Below are positions 34,043-46,225 of a stretch of DNA of 64,000 bases, in pieces; positions within the stretch are counted from its first letter, which is position 1; each line of letters begins with the position of its first letter. The translations under genes were made by a program, and so were the position numbers. The notes under the pieces were generated by a model. The model was given only the letters and a program-made list of their open reading frames with translations, was not told the origin of the DNA and ran no database searches. The DNA lies in assembly GCF_009905375.1 (NCBI RefSeq), contig NC_133649.1:224523275-224587274 (forward strand), in the 5' to 3' direction. This DNA is from Apium graveolens. Its lineage: Eukaryota; Streptophyta; Magnoliopsida; Apiales; Apiaceae.

Positions 34043-35408
34043 TGTAAGTCATATGTCATAGGCCTATTTGTATATTCGAGGATTCAACTCAACTCAAATA
34101 AGAATGTAATAAGTAAATAGTGGATCGACCGTCAGAGAGATCTCGCAAAGTAATATCTGTCAAAGGATTCAGAAACAAGGTTCATCTACAGACTTGAGGA
34201 GTTAATTCACTGGAAGAAGTTCAAGAATTTGATCATGCCTCAGTGATATAAATCAAGATCGTGGATTTAATCAAGTGACAGAGATCTCGTCAGGGTATCA
34301 TTTATTACAAGGATTTAATCTGAAGAAAATCAAAGCGTCAAAGTCAAGACATGAAGAAACGTCACGGAAGTTAGTCACTCATGAACCAGACAGTACATCG
34401 AGTGTCAACGTTGAAGTGGCGGAATTGATTCATAATTCTCAGTGATTTTCAGAAGATATTCAGAAGATTGGTTGCTGCTCAGGGTTAGTATTAATTCTCT
34501 ATTAATTAATTAAGTCATATAATTTAATTAAGAAAATAAATTAAATCTGCAAAGATTACTTTATTTGATTAATTAACTTAATTGATTAATTAACTCAGAA
34601 TTAATATTAAGATTTTTCAGAATTTTTAATTGGTTAAAATCTGTTTTAATTCCAAAAAGACAACTGATTGTATTAGTATGACAATCGGTATGACAATCAA
34701 TAGTCATACCGAAAGTCATGCTAATTCAGTTGATTGTCTTACCAGAATTATTATTAGAATAAAATCACTTATTAATTCAGCAAAAACAATCTGTTTGAAC
34801 TACTATGACAATCGGTATGACAATTGATTGTCATACCGAAAGTCTTGCTAGTTCATTCTGATTGTCTTGCTAGTTCTAAGGATAGTCCTACCGATTGTCT
34901 TGCTGAGCTCAGGATTGTCTTGCCAGTTCAATTCTATTATGTTGATTAAAAGAAGCAGACAAGCAGCAGATCAATTATCCATCCAACAGACTGAAAAATA
35001 CAAGAACACAGCAGCCGCCTAAGAAATATTTCATTGTTCTCTGCTGAAATTCAAAGATCAATTTCTAGATTGCAAAGTTAAATCCAATAAACTAGAAATC
35101 TTTATCTTGTTCTTGTGTAACAATCTAGCGGATCAAAATCCCTAGAACTTAATCTCAAATCGCGTTTAGCATTTGATTCTAATTATTGCAAAAATAGAAA
35201 AAGTTCATGTCGAATTTATTCTAGATTTGTGATAATTGATTTGAGATTAATACCTTGTAATCGATACAGTTGTTGTAACACCTTTCAAGTTTAATAATAT
35301 TTTTATTTAACTTGAATTTTGTTTCACATTTTTTATTCCGCATTTATTCGATTATTCGGTACTGTTTGTATTCAACCCCCCCTTCTACAAACACATTGGG
35401 ACCTAACA
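34043..35408 (+). repeat. Element B 3' LTR
   Basis: 1366 bp, same ends as the 5' copy, with its own hairpin array at about 34675-34928. Confidence 0.95.
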
Positions 35409-35562
35409 GTTGTAAAATATACACTTACAAAGTGCCCATAATCAGAGACTTCTATATTTGCTGCCAGAAAGCTACATATACTCTCTTCATTATTTGTACA
35501 GTTGGTATTATGTTAATGTACCTAAATAAATGCATTATATACATTCTAGGTTAAATTTTTAC

Positions 35563-35611
35563 CTAAATTGAATTTGACATTCTTCGCTCTAGAACTGGAT
35601 CCTTTCTTCAT
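35563..35611 (-). CDS. REM B3 gene, short exon 2
   Basis: On the minus strand a TAATTATAG acceptor is followed by 16 codons beginning MKKGSSSRAK plus one base, then a GTAAAA donor at 35562. The one-base overhang joins the main block at 27744 (TG CCA GAG, giving VPEDF). Removing element B leaves an intron of about 230 bp, ordinary for plants. The ATG here could itself be the start if exon 1 is not used. Confidence 0.5.
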
Positions 35612-35925
35612 CTATAATTACATAATAAATTTGTTCCAATCAATATAAAGCACGTTATTTTACTTAAATATTACATGAATAAGATACAAATCAAAAATTT
35701 TACAAGAACACTACATGTATAGGATACAAAACTTGAGAATTACATGAATTTGAGCAAGTAATGTTCTTAAATTCTATATAACATTAATCAATTAAGTTAA
35801 GATGTGTATACTTTAAAACTATATCAATCAAGCAATATAATCTCAAGTTCTAACACTGATTCATGGTTCCATTGCATATATATACTGTATGAAAGCAAGA
35901 TAAACTATAGACAAAGAATCGATTC
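35612..35925 (-). other. Remainder of REM intron 1 or promoter
   Basis: AT-rich DNA between exon 2 and the element C insertion. It would join 49248-49256 in the uninterrupted locus. Confidence 0.45.
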
Positions 35926-36536
35926 TGTTAGGTCACACACACTGTAGAGGGGGTGAATACAGTGTATAATACAATCAAATCGAACTTTAAAATCTTAAGT
36001 AACAGAAAACAAACTTTATTGAAACAATAAACTCTGTTACAGTATGGAACTGTTACCTCTCAGTGATGAACAAATATCACGAGAGCTGCTAGGGTTACAA
36101 TGAATAATCTTCTCGAATATGATAACACTTCTAGTGTAAACCCTATGTCTGTGTTTATATACTACACAGTTACAAGATAATCGCTAATTGATATGGAATA
36201 TAATTCTGCTTCCTAAAATATATCAATCAGATATCTTTTCTTCCAAGTATTCCATTCTTCACGGAACTCCTTCTTCATGCATATCTCTTCTCATGTTTAT
36301 CTTGATCTTCTTTCCTTTAATCAGCTACTGTCCTTATATGATCGTCCTTCAGCACTTAAGATCTGATATCTAACTTCTGATGATTATCTCCTGATAATAT
36401 AAGTACTGATATCCTTAAGTCCTGACTTCCAGTATAAGTATTGATCAACAGTTAAGTACTGATTTGTCCTGTTAAGTAAGATCTGAAATCTAAACATAAA
36501 TTATATTAGCCATGACATTATCAAATATATCTAACA
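35926..36536 (-). repeat. Element C 3' LTR
   Basis: 611 bp, TGTTAGGTCA to CTAACA on the plus strand. A TATATAAA box lies at 36154-36161 (minus strand). Several AAGTACTGAT-type decamers lie at 36355-36500 in U3. Confidence 0.95.
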
Positions 36537-36550
36537 ATCTCCCCCAACTT
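36537..36550 (-). other. Element C polypurine tract
   Basis: The minus strand reads AGTTGGGGGAGAT next to the 3' LTR. Confidence 0.75.
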
Positions 36551-36744
36551 GTAAATTAGCATAATATACAAGTTTAACAGATATTTGATGATGTCAAAAA
36601 CATTAAGTACAAATGCATGAGAATTAGACTAGATAACTACAACTTACAGTCCTTAAAGCTTTACCAATATTCAACTTCTGATAACAACTTCAGTCTGTAC
36701 AAATATCAGAATTTAAGCAGTTGTAGATCTTCGACTTGGCTTCA

Positions 36745-39700
36745 TCATCTGATCTCTCTGATGTCAGGAGTTGTTCTGAGATAATTCTTCAACAAACATC
36801 TCTCAGCATATCTAAGTTCATCAATCATTCTCCTTTTGGCATCTTTAAGCTCTGCAGTATCTTCACCAATTTGAAAGATTGCAGCTCTGAGATCATTGAT
36901 CTTTGCTTTTCTTATATCCTGATCCAGTCTGATCAAATAAGCTTTATCAGACTCAAGATTAAATTCAACAGCCCTGTACCCCAGAAAGGTAGTTATAATC
37001 TTAGCAGTGTTGGGCTTCATTTCAACTATATCACCATTGTGATCTCTGTACTTTGGAACGTATGTGTTGTCAGACTTAACAGAATAAAGCCTTTTCTGTC
37101 TCTGAATCTATTCTTTCAAATAGTTTGCAGCAGTTCCTGTTATTCTGTCATCCACTTGAAGTAAGAATAGTACATGCTCCAATTCTTCAAAATACTTCAA
37201 TGGAATGGCATTTTGTCTTATATGATAAACCCTACCATCTGTCATGAAATACAGCAAGATGTATTCTTTCAAGTAGGTATGGTAAACCATCTGTACAGAT
37301 TCCAGTTGATTCAATCTCTCAAGAGTTGCTCCAATACCTGGTTCACTCAAGGAAGTTGGATCATTGGTAGTGTTATATATTCTTCTTTCATCAGCACTTC
37401 CCAATCCAGTTTTATCTCTTGCTTCCTTTCCAGTAACTACTCTTGCTTCAAAACCACTTGCAGTAGTCTTCAAAGATTGAGTCTGTTTTGCTTTAGTGAA
37501 TCCTGGTAAGAGTGTCTTTGGTCTATCTTCTGATATCAAGTTAACTTGAGCTATGTCAGAGGTTACTTGCTTCTTCTGAATATCAGAACTTACAATTTCT
37601 TGAATCTGAACAACTTGAGCCATGTCAGAGGTTGTTTTAAGAACTTTTCTTGAAGTCAGAGCAAGATTATCCTTTTCATCAGTAATTTCTTCATCCTCAG
37701 GAGGCACATAAACCTTGATAGGTTCACCAACCTTTTCTTTACCCTTGGATCTTGGATCTATCTGCGGTTGTGATCTAGCCAATGTTGCTTCAGTATGTGT
37801 CCTTTCTTTGATCACAATGCCTTTGAGTTTTGGAAGTGGCTTTTTACCAGAAGCTTCAGATTTAGATATGACTTTCTCTGATTTAAGCCTGGCTTCTTCT
37901 TCCATTAAACTTTCCAAGTCCATTCCTGGATTTTCCTGAAGAAATAACTGTCTTGACATTTCCTCATCAAGATCTAAAAGTTCATCAGAACTTATCCTTT
38001 TACCAGTAGCAGGACTTATTCTTCTCCCAGTATCAGAACTTGTCCTGTGACTAGTGATTTCAGCTTTTCTTGATGTGAATCTTCTACCTTGACTATGACC
38101 TCTACCCATTCCAGGGTTTCCTTGATCATCTTTTTCATCATCCTTCCCTGTCAGTGTCTTGTCAGTCTTGCATTTGGACTTAATTACTTTCTCCCCCTTT
38201 TTGGCATCAGCAGGTAGTAGAAGAGAGATAAGCAATTCCACTGAGGATTGGATTTCAGTCAGTTGTGATTGCTGAGAAGCTTGATTTTTCAGAATATCAT
38301 CAATCTGAGCTTGTTGATGATCTTGAGTCTTCTCAATATAAGCAACCTGTCAAAGGTAGGTTGAAAGAACTTTTTTTATCAATTTTCCAAACTTGATCCT
38401 GTTTGATAAATTCTTCCTGAATCTTGTATAGCTCTGCATGAGTAGTTGAGTGAAGACCTTGTAGATGTTTAGTATTCAATGCAGTGACTCTAAGCTGGGT
38501 TTTGAAATCATCAGAATTTAACATTTCATCAGCTTTAGTCAAGTGCTCAGCAAGATGCTTTTCAGTTGGAACACATGAAACTGAATTCCATTCCTTAGTC
38601 CACTCCTGTCCTGCAAGAGTTTCACTCCAAGGTACTGGTGCTTCTCTGGTAACAAACTTCTTAATAAGTTCAGACTTAAGAATAGTTTGTTGAGGAACAT
38701 GTCCTGAAGGACCTGCTGCATCAGCATCCGCAGTTGGAGCAGCATCACCAGTATCTCCAGCATTTGCAGCATCAGAACTTACATAATCAGTATCCTCTGA
38801 TAAAATAACAGTGTGAGTAGCAATAGAGGCTTCAGCATCCTCTAATTGCTGATCTGGTTCTAAGTTCTGATCAACAGCCATATCCTGATGCTCACCTAAA
38901 GTCTGATCATCAGCATCTTGATGCAGAGAAGGTGTTGTAGATAACTCTGGAGTTTGAACAGCATCAGTAACAGGTGTTGTGGAAGGATTAGTTGCTCTTG
39001 GAGCTTCTAAGAGAATTACTTCAGGCATAACCAAGATTTGAACATCAATATTAGCACTTGTGCCTGGATCAACAGGAGACACAGATGGTGTGTTAGCCTT
39101 TTCAGAAACAGCTTCCTTAGATGGAGTTGATGGAGAAGAAGTGACTGGAGCAAATTCCTTGTCTTGTGAGATCAGAGATTCCTGATCCCCTTCCTTAGCT
39201 GCTTCCTCTTCATCATCTGAAACTGGCCTTTTTGCCCTCTGTTTCTTGTATCTCGTTGTTGATTTGGATTCCTTGGGAGTTTCGGGAACTGTCATTCTTC
39301 TAAGCCTTTTGAGAAGCCTAGATCCCCCAATTCCAGAATCCTTCTGAGAAGTCTCTTTCTCAACTTCACCTACAACAGGTTCTGAAGAAGGAACCTGGTC
39401 CTTAGTATCAGATTCATCTCTCAAGGCAATCCTCCTTCTCTTTTGAGGTGTTTGAGGAACAGTCTTTATCCTCTTTGGCTTGGAGGATGAAGGCTTCATA
39501 GTAGGTGCTGAGGATGAGGGTTGATCAGTCTGTGAAGTGGAGAGATATGATTTGAGATAATTCCTGAAGGTAGGTTGAGTAGAATGAGTGGTAGGTACCG
39601 AGGATGATGGTTTTTGAGTGTTTGTTGTTGGTTGGACATCAGAGTAAACAGATCTATAAGTATCAGGATCAGTATTTACTAGGATCTATTTTATAGACTG

Positions 39701-40461
39701 AGGAATCTGTAATGGTCTAACCACTGATTTCTTAGTGTCAGCATTTACCAGGTCATTAAAGTAGCGTTTTACAACTTTAAAAGGTGGGGTTGAGGAACTG
39801 ACTAATTGAGGTTCATCAGTATAAAAAGTATAAATAAGTTGACAGAATCTAGCAAAATAGACAACATTCCTATCCTCTGTCATCCTATCCCCAATAAAAC
39901 CAATTATACCAGTTGCAAAATCAAAATGAGTTTGATGTATAATAGCATACCCGATGTGCTGACTCAGAATTGGGATAACATCAAAATTCGAACATTTGTT
40001 CCCAAAAGCATTAGTGATGCAGTCGAAGAAGAAGCTCCATTCTCATCTGATATGAGCCCGTTTCAACTGCCCAAGTTTTGCCAAACTCTTTTCATACCCC
40101 AAATTTGCCATTAACTCCTGAAGAGCTGATTCTTCTGGAATTGAAAAGGTGCAACCTTCTGGGAGATGTAGAGCCTTGCGTATTGTACCAGGAGTAACTG
40201 CATAAGAAGAATCACCCACTTCGAAAAAATACTAGGAGTGTCATGTCTACCACCATCATCAAAGTGCCCAGTCCGCCAAAACGTCAGAACTTGTTGGCTC
40301 GAAAAGACTGAAGGCTGAGTTAATGCATACCCAATCTCACTGTGTGCAAGAAGATCTTGCACAAAATGCAATTCAGATGGAGCTTCAGCATGATCAAGAA
40401 TTGCAGCATAGTTGTTTGGAACAAACTTAGCTCCATCAATGATTAAATCCTTAGGTGCCAT
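36745..40461 (-). pseudogene. Element C accessory protein, broken homologue of the element A ORF
   Basis: ATG 40461 (MAPKDLIIDG) opens a gene of about 1200 codons, now broken by frameshifts near 40225 and 38350 and by stops near 40046, at 39686 and at 37106. Parts match element A: N-terminal EWSFFFD, SNF, an IG-containing helix and YFARF. Then come basic nuclear-localisation-like clusters (KPKRIKT, QKRRRIALR), a Pro/Ser/Thr/Asp-rich middle, coiled coils (EIQSSVELL; ELKDAKRRMIDELRYAE) and a hydrophilic C-terminus ending at 36745. The match in order, size and position shows a common protein family carried by different Sirevirus families. Function is unknown; nuclear action is inferred from the basic motifs. 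Confidence 0.75.
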
Positions 40462-40625
40462 GTGAAAAATTGAGATAAATACGGTTGCCTGTATTGTGTT
40501 TGATAAAATGTCTGTATGAAAAATTGTCAGTAGATGAGAAAGGATGAAAGTAAAGAGAGAGAGATAAAAGAGAAAAGTAAATAAAAGATTTGACAATCTT
40601 TTCTCTCTGTTACTTATACACAAAA
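40462..40625 (-). promoter_or_regulatory. Core promoter and leader of element C accessory gene
   Basis: The minus strand has a GTATAAGTA box at about 40612-40619. It is followed by a CT-rich leader (CTTTTCTC...TCTCTCTCTTTAC, about 40550-40590) and then ATG 40461. This parallels the element A layout. TCAGAACTTA and TAAGTACTGA occur upstream at 40901 and 40881. Confidence 0.5.
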
Positions 40626-41177
40626 AGTAACCGTTGGGACACCTGTCAGACATGCAGTAATAACGGATAGTTACTGGGCGCGAGAAAACAGTAATCATTA
40701 CTTGCCCACTTGCCTGTTTTCAAGGCAAAACCGTTCCACTTACCCAAATATTCCATTAATCAAGGTGAAACAGTTGTAATTCAAAATTGAAACCGTTCCC
40801 ACTGATTTAATTAATTTTCACTGCAACATTAATATTCTGAAAAGAAATCAAGTTAAAGTGACCAAGATAAATTATATGAGTAAGTACTGATAAAGGAAAA
40901 TCAGAACTTAAATTAAAATCGAATTTATATGGTCTTCAGAATATGAATAATTATCAGGATTTATCAATGCATTACAAAATAACTTAGAGACAAAATCTTG
41001 AAACAAAAACAAATTTCATTAATATATCAAGAGAATACATTCATGAAATTGAAATTACATCAGTACTTATACAAGATTTCCCTAAGCCACTAAACCTAAC
41101 ATCAACAGCCTTAGTCCTAGCTCAAGAAGCAGGGCAAGGCTGATGATGAAGAAAAACAGGAAGAAGACGAGATTAAA
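40626..41177. other. Spacer between the two accessory genes of element C
   Basis: Non-coding. It contains decamer motifs at 40881-40910 and 41058-41070 and the 3' region of the small ORF. Confidence 0.5.
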
Positions 41178-41447
41178 TCATTTCTTCTTCCTACTCTCGA
41201 CAAACAGAATGGCGAGTCGGATGATTCGCTCTTGCTGGGGGAGAGCTTCCAGCCTTTCCTCCTCCAATCGCTCCAGATGGCGATGGTAGTCCATATAGAA
41301 GAACAGGAGGTGGGTCAGTACCTCCTGTGGGACAAAGTCCCATATCTCCTCAGGAATGGCCGTGACGTGCCATTCCTGCTGCCAGTCGGCACAGCTTAGC
41401 TCCATATTGAAGTTTTGGTAGTTCAAAAACATGTTGTATCTGACCAT
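41178..41447 (-). CDS. Small accessory ORF of element C (89 codons)
   Basis: ATG 41447 (MVRYNMFLNY), ending SRKKK at 41178. The product is small and charged, with an N-terminal aromatic region, a DWQQEWHV segment and a C-terminal amphipathic helix (HRHLERLEEERLEAL). I do not recognise it. A TATATAAG box lies about 80 bp upstream with a short T/C-rich leader, and an 18-bp perfect palindrome lies above that, so it looks like a separate transcription unit. An in-frame upstream extension to 41624 crosses the TATA box and is probably not translated. Confidence 0.5.
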   Translation of the reverse strand: MVRYNMFLNYQNFNMELSCADWQQEWHVTAIPEEIWDFVPQEVLTHLLFFYMDYHRHLERLEEERLEALPQQERIIRLAILFVESRKKK

Positions 41448-41523
41448 TGTGTTTTTGAAAGAAAAAGTATGAAGGTAAGTTTGTGAGAAATAATTTGATG
41501 GGAAGGCTGATGTGAAGTGGCTG

Positions 41524-41591
41524 CTTATATAGGCAAGAGAATGCCAGGAGATGTAAAAGTATTTAATGCTGACAGGTAGAATTAATTCTAC
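41524..41591 (-). promoter_or_regulatory. Promoter of the small ORF with 18-bp palindrome
   Basis: TATATAAG on the minus strand at 41524-41531. The perfect palindrome GGTAGAATTAATTCTACC lies at 41574-41591, about 45 bp upstream, a distance typical of a transcription-factor dimer site. Confidence 0.5.
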
Positions 41592-41639
41592 CTCGTCTCC
41601 CCAGACTTGGAAAAAGAATAACATTCATTGGAAGGAGAA

Positions 41640-42880
41640 AACATGGTTGAATGCGCACAAGAAACAAGTAAAAGTGGACTGTTCAAGTACGAATACCATT
41701 AACTCTAACCATAGTGACTATTAATCTTCCACTTCAACATATTCTAGTTTGAACCGAGACTGTTATCAAATTTTATCCACAGATAAGTCAAGTAAAGAAT
41801 TAGACTATAATATCAGAACTTAGACTTATATCAGAACTTAACAGTCATCAGAACATAATTTCTTAACTCAAAAAAGGAATGCCTATCTGAGTAAATCCAC
41901 ATACAAGTTCTGAGTTATACTCTTCAGAACTTAATCGTCAGAATATGCAACCAGAACTTGTCCTCAGAGTTAGTGCAAAATGACATAATGACTGTTTATC
42001 TAAAACAACATAGACCACCACAGTAATTTTCATCATTCAGATGGAGTGATTAGTGTGTGCATTAAGCTAAATTTCAGACAAGGAGTAAAGTCTGATTCAC
42101 TTCAGTACATCTTAGAAATAAGGCATAACTAAAATTTTGCTAAAGAGCTGTCATTATCCTGAAACCTACTGATGAATGAGTTCATGCTTGAGTCCACCTC
42201 AACTATTTTGTGCTAATTTTATGCATCTTTTTAAATTCTATTTTACAGTGGCTTCTCAGTGTAAGTGAGTCACGACTGCTTATCAGAATTTATGCTATTA
42301 TCAGAGTATTTCTCCAGTAATCATAGAGTGTGAAAAGTCACCAAGAAAATATTTTGCTTTTCTAATGCATATTTACTTAATACCAGCAATGCACTTGGGT
42401 CGTCCCTTCCACATGTTTACTCTAGATCTCAAAGGAGTACCTGATTTTATTCTTTGATCTTTTTGCTTTTTCTTTTGATAATTGAGGTTTATCAGCACTT
42501 AGTACATTCAGCAGATTTACTAGTATCATAACTTAACAGATGAGTAGCATTATTTTAATTTGTGACTTAGTAATAAGATAAACAAAGTAAACTCAACTAA
42601 GCTCAATTATCAGAATTTGCTTGTGTCATAAGATTTCCACAGAAATAATTACTTCTTACATGGGATCATTTGTTTATTGAAGACTACTAGGTCAGAATCT
42701 AGCACAGTTATCCTCATAGGATTGAATAGTTACTTAAACAGACATATCACTTATCAGAGTTTAGAAACATATATCAGACAACAATCAGTACTTGAACGCA
42801 TATTTCAATTAATCACAGAATACACAAAGAGATTACATTCTGTAAATACTGATCATAAAGTCTAATGAAACAGAAGAAAA
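41640..42880. other. Non-coding spacer of element C with repeated decamers
   Basis: No gene. TCAGAACTT occurs at 41813, 41831 and 41924, its reverse near 41905, and many one-base variants occur across 41800-42640. Confidence 0.7.
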
Positions 42881-45800
42881 CTAGACAGATTTAGAAAAAG
42901 AACCTGAAACCATTCCAAGTTCATTTACCAATCTTGTAAAAGAGGCTTCACACAGTGGTTTTGTGAAGATATCTGCTAGTTGTTGATCTGTTGGAACAAA
43001 GTGCAATTCCACTGTACCTTCATCCACATGTTCCCTTATGAAGTGGTACCTGATGCTGATGTGCTTTGTCATAGAGTGTTGAACTGGATTACCTGTCATA
43101 GCAATAGCACTTTGATTATCACAGTAAATAGGGATTTTGAAATATGTTAACCCATAATCCAGTAATTGATTCTTCATCCAAAGAATCTGTGCACAACAGC
43201 TTCCTGCAGCAATATACTCTGCTTCTGCAGTTGATGTGGAAATTGACTTTTGTTTCTTGCTGAACCAAGAAATCAATCTGCCTCCAAGAAATTGGCAGCT
43301 TCCACTTGTGCTTTTCCTGTCAATTTTGCAACCTGCAAAATCTGCATCTGAGTAACCTATTAGTTTAAAATCTGATTCTCTAGGATACCACAATCCCAGA
43401 TGAGCTGTTCCTTTAAGATACTTAAAAATTCTTTTCACAGCTGTTAAGTGAGGTTCTCTTGGATCTGCTTGAAATCTTGCACAAAGACAAGTAGCATACA
43501 TGATATCAGGTCTACTAGCAGTTAGATAGAGTAGAGAGCCGATCATACCTCTGTAATCAGTAATATCTACTGATTTACCAGTATCCTTATCCAGTTTTGT
43601 TGGAGTGGCCATGGGAGTGGATGCACTTGAACAATCTTGCATTCCGAATTTCTTTAGCAAGTTTCTGGTGTACTTAGTTTGACAAATAAAAGTGCCTTCT
43701 TCATTCTGCTTGACTTGAAGGCCCAGAAAATAGCTAAGTTCCCCCATCATACTCATCTGATATCTTGACTGCATCAGTTTGGCAAACTTCTTGCAAAGTC
43801 TGTCATTTGTAGACCCAAAAATGATATCATCAACATAAATCTGGACGAGAAGTAAGTCCTTTCCATGGTTGAGGTAGAACAGTGTTTTGTCTATTGTTCC
43901 TCTGTTGAATCCACTTTCCAGAAGAAACTGAGCTAAAGTCTCATACCATGCTCTAGGAGCTTGCTTAAGTCCATAAAGTGCTTTATCAAGCCTGTAGACA
44001 TAATATGGATGTTTGGAATCTACAAAGCCTGGAGGTTGTTCAACATATACTTCCTCCTCCAATTCTCCATTGAGAAAAACATTTTTCACATCCATTTGAA
44101 AGACAGTAAACTTTTTGTGAGCAGCATAAGCCAAAAATATCCTTATGGCTTCTAACCTAGCAACTGGTGCAAATGTTTCATCATAGTCAATTGCCTCCTG
44201 TTGAGAATATCCTTTTGCAACCAGCCTTGCTTTATTCCTTGTAATTATGCCATCACTATCAGTTTTGTTTCTGAATACCCACTTTGTACCAACAACAGAT
44301 CTATTCTTTGGTCTTGGCACTAGGGTCCAAACTTTGTTTCTTTCAAATTCATTTAACTCTTCCTGCATTGCTTACACCCAATCAGCATCTTGAAGAGCTT
44401 CTTCCACTTTCTTTGGCTCAGTCTGAGAGTGAAAAGAATTGTAAAGACATTTATTTGAAGTACCTGTTCTAGTTCTGACACCTGCATCAGGATTTCCAAT
44501 TATCAAATCAGGTGTATGTGACTTTGTCCACTTCCTTGCAGATGGAAGGTTTTCTCTAGAACTGGATGCTCCCCCATGATCCATGCTGTCTTCATTTTCA
44601 TTTCCTGATGCTCCCCCTGAAACTATGCTCTCTGAGTTGGATTCTTCAGAATTTAGATTTTCAGCACTATCAGAACTTGGCTTATCAGAACTTGACGAAT
44701 TAGAACTTGAAGAGCCAGATGTATGTTCTGATGTTTCTTGAGATGTGGTAGGATCTTGAGTATGCTCCCCCTGCATTGGTGCATCTTCATTTGACGTAGT
44801 CACCACAGTTTTAATAACATCAGAGTTTAATCCATCAGAGTTTACAGTATCAGGACTTAGACTGTCAGGTTTTTCAGTATCAGAATTTGAGTCTTCATTT
44901 TCAAATCTCAGCTGATCATGATCAATGAAATCTTCAAGACCAGTAATCTTCTTGTCATCAAAAGAGACATTGATAGATTCCATGACCACTTTTGTTCTCA
45001 AATTATAGACTCTGAAGGCTTTTGTGGAAAGTGGATATCCAACAAAGATACCTTCATCAGCTTTTAGATCAAACTTGAATAGCTGTTCAAGATGAGTCTT
45101 GAGAACAAAACACTTACATCCAAATACATGAAAGTACTTCAGATTTGGCTTCTTTTTCTTCACCATCTCATATGGTGTTTTTCCATGCTTGTTAATGAGT
45201 GTTGCATTTTGAGTAAAACAAGCAGTCTGCACAGCTTCAGCCCAGAAATAGGTTGGAAGCTTTGCTTCTTCTAGCATTGTACGTGCAGCTTCAATGAGAG
45301 TTCTATTCTTCCTTTCAACAACTCCATTTTGCTGTGGAGTTCCAGGAGCAGAAAATTCCTGCTTTATTCCATGATTTTTGCAGAACTCTTCCATCATCAA
45401 ATTCTTGAACTCAGTGCCATTATCACTCCTTAAGATTTTCACAGAATCTTTGACCAATTTATCCAGATGTTTGACATGATCAATCAAGATAGATGCAGTT
45501 TCACTTTTTGTGTGCAAGAAATACACCCATGTGTATCTGGTGAACTCATCCACTATGACCAACGCATATTTTTTCTTTACAATAGACATGACATTTACTG
45601 GACCAAATAGATCAACATGTAGTAGATGATAAGGCTCAAGAATTGATGATTCAGTCTTGCTCTTGAAGGAAGATTTTCTTTGTTTGGCCTTCTGACATGA
45701 ATCACAAAGACCATCAGGAGCAAATACTGACTTTGGCAATCCTCTCACAAGATCTTTCTTGACCAGTTCATTTATATTGTTGAAATTTAAATGAGAGAGT

Positions 45801-46225
45801 TTCTTGTGCCAATTCCAGCTTTCTTCAATTGATGCTCTACTCATCAGACAAATTGCAGAACCATCAGTACTTGTTGAAAGCTTACCTTTATAAATGTTAC
45901 CACGCCTGTATCCTTTCAGAACAACTTTGCCTTTAGATTTACTCACAATTTCACAGTGTTCTTCAAAGAAATCAACATGATAACCTCTGTCACAGATTTG
46001 ACTTATACTCAGCAGATTGTGTTTAAGTCCTGAGACCAGAGCTACATCTTTAATTATGACATTCCCAAGATTGATATTGCCATATCCCAATGTTTTTCCA
46101 ATGTTGCCATCTCCATAGGAAACACTAGGGCCAGCTTTCTCCATAAAGTCTGATAGTAGGGCCTTATTTCCAGTCATATGTCCTGAACATCCACTGTCCA
46201 GAACTAGAATATTTTTCATGTTGCC
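42881..46225 (-). pseudogene. Element C pol with one internal stop
   Basis: Protease (VLDSGCSGHMTG), pre-integrase (WHKKLSHLNF), zinc region (CDSCQKAK), integrase core ([21 protein letters not shown]), a long Ser/Asp-rich hinge, then RT ([19 protein letters not shown]) and RNase H (DADFAG, STAEAEY), ending at 42881. A TAA at about 44372-44374, just before the RT domain (DADWV then AMQEEL), is the only break. It is in the same frame as gag, separated by two stops that fall inside the proposed intron. Lacking an ATG between acceptor and active site other than GNM, it is probably expressed as Gag-Pol. Confidence 0.9.
44568..44772 (-). other. Three GGGGGAGCAT tracts in element C pol hinge
   Basis: Minus-strand GGGGGAGC(A)T at about 44568-44577, 44611-44618 and 44764-44771. 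They copy the core of the polypurine tract inside the hinge coding region, as at one site in element A. Confidence 0.4.

Larger units (their letters stand above)
27821..35408 (+). mobile_element. Element B: gag-only Sirevirus-like derivative in REM intron 2
   Basis: 1366-bp LTRs (27821-29186, 34043-35408) flank a gag gene with a protein-coding intron and a short protease remnant. Integrase, RT and RNase H are missing, and a 2.3-kb tail with several polypurine tracts follows. LTRs begin TGTAAGTCAT and end CCTAACA. The flanking 5-mers are gctgt and gttgt, a target duplication with one mismatch. I count five LTR differences, about 0.4%, so insertion is recent. It is antisense to the host B3 gene and related to element A in gag and LTR, so A-type proteins could mobilise it in trans. 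Confidence 0.93.

Noticed and set aside
36188..36373. 61-codon frame in both element C LTRs (36188 and 48899)
   Set aside because: LTR non-coding sequence duplicated with the LTR; spans U3 with no codon signature.
40111..40698. 195-codon frame beginning at 40698
   Set aside because: The part upstream of 40461 crosses a TATA box and CT-rich leader; the real start is probably ATG 40461 and the frame is lost near 40225.
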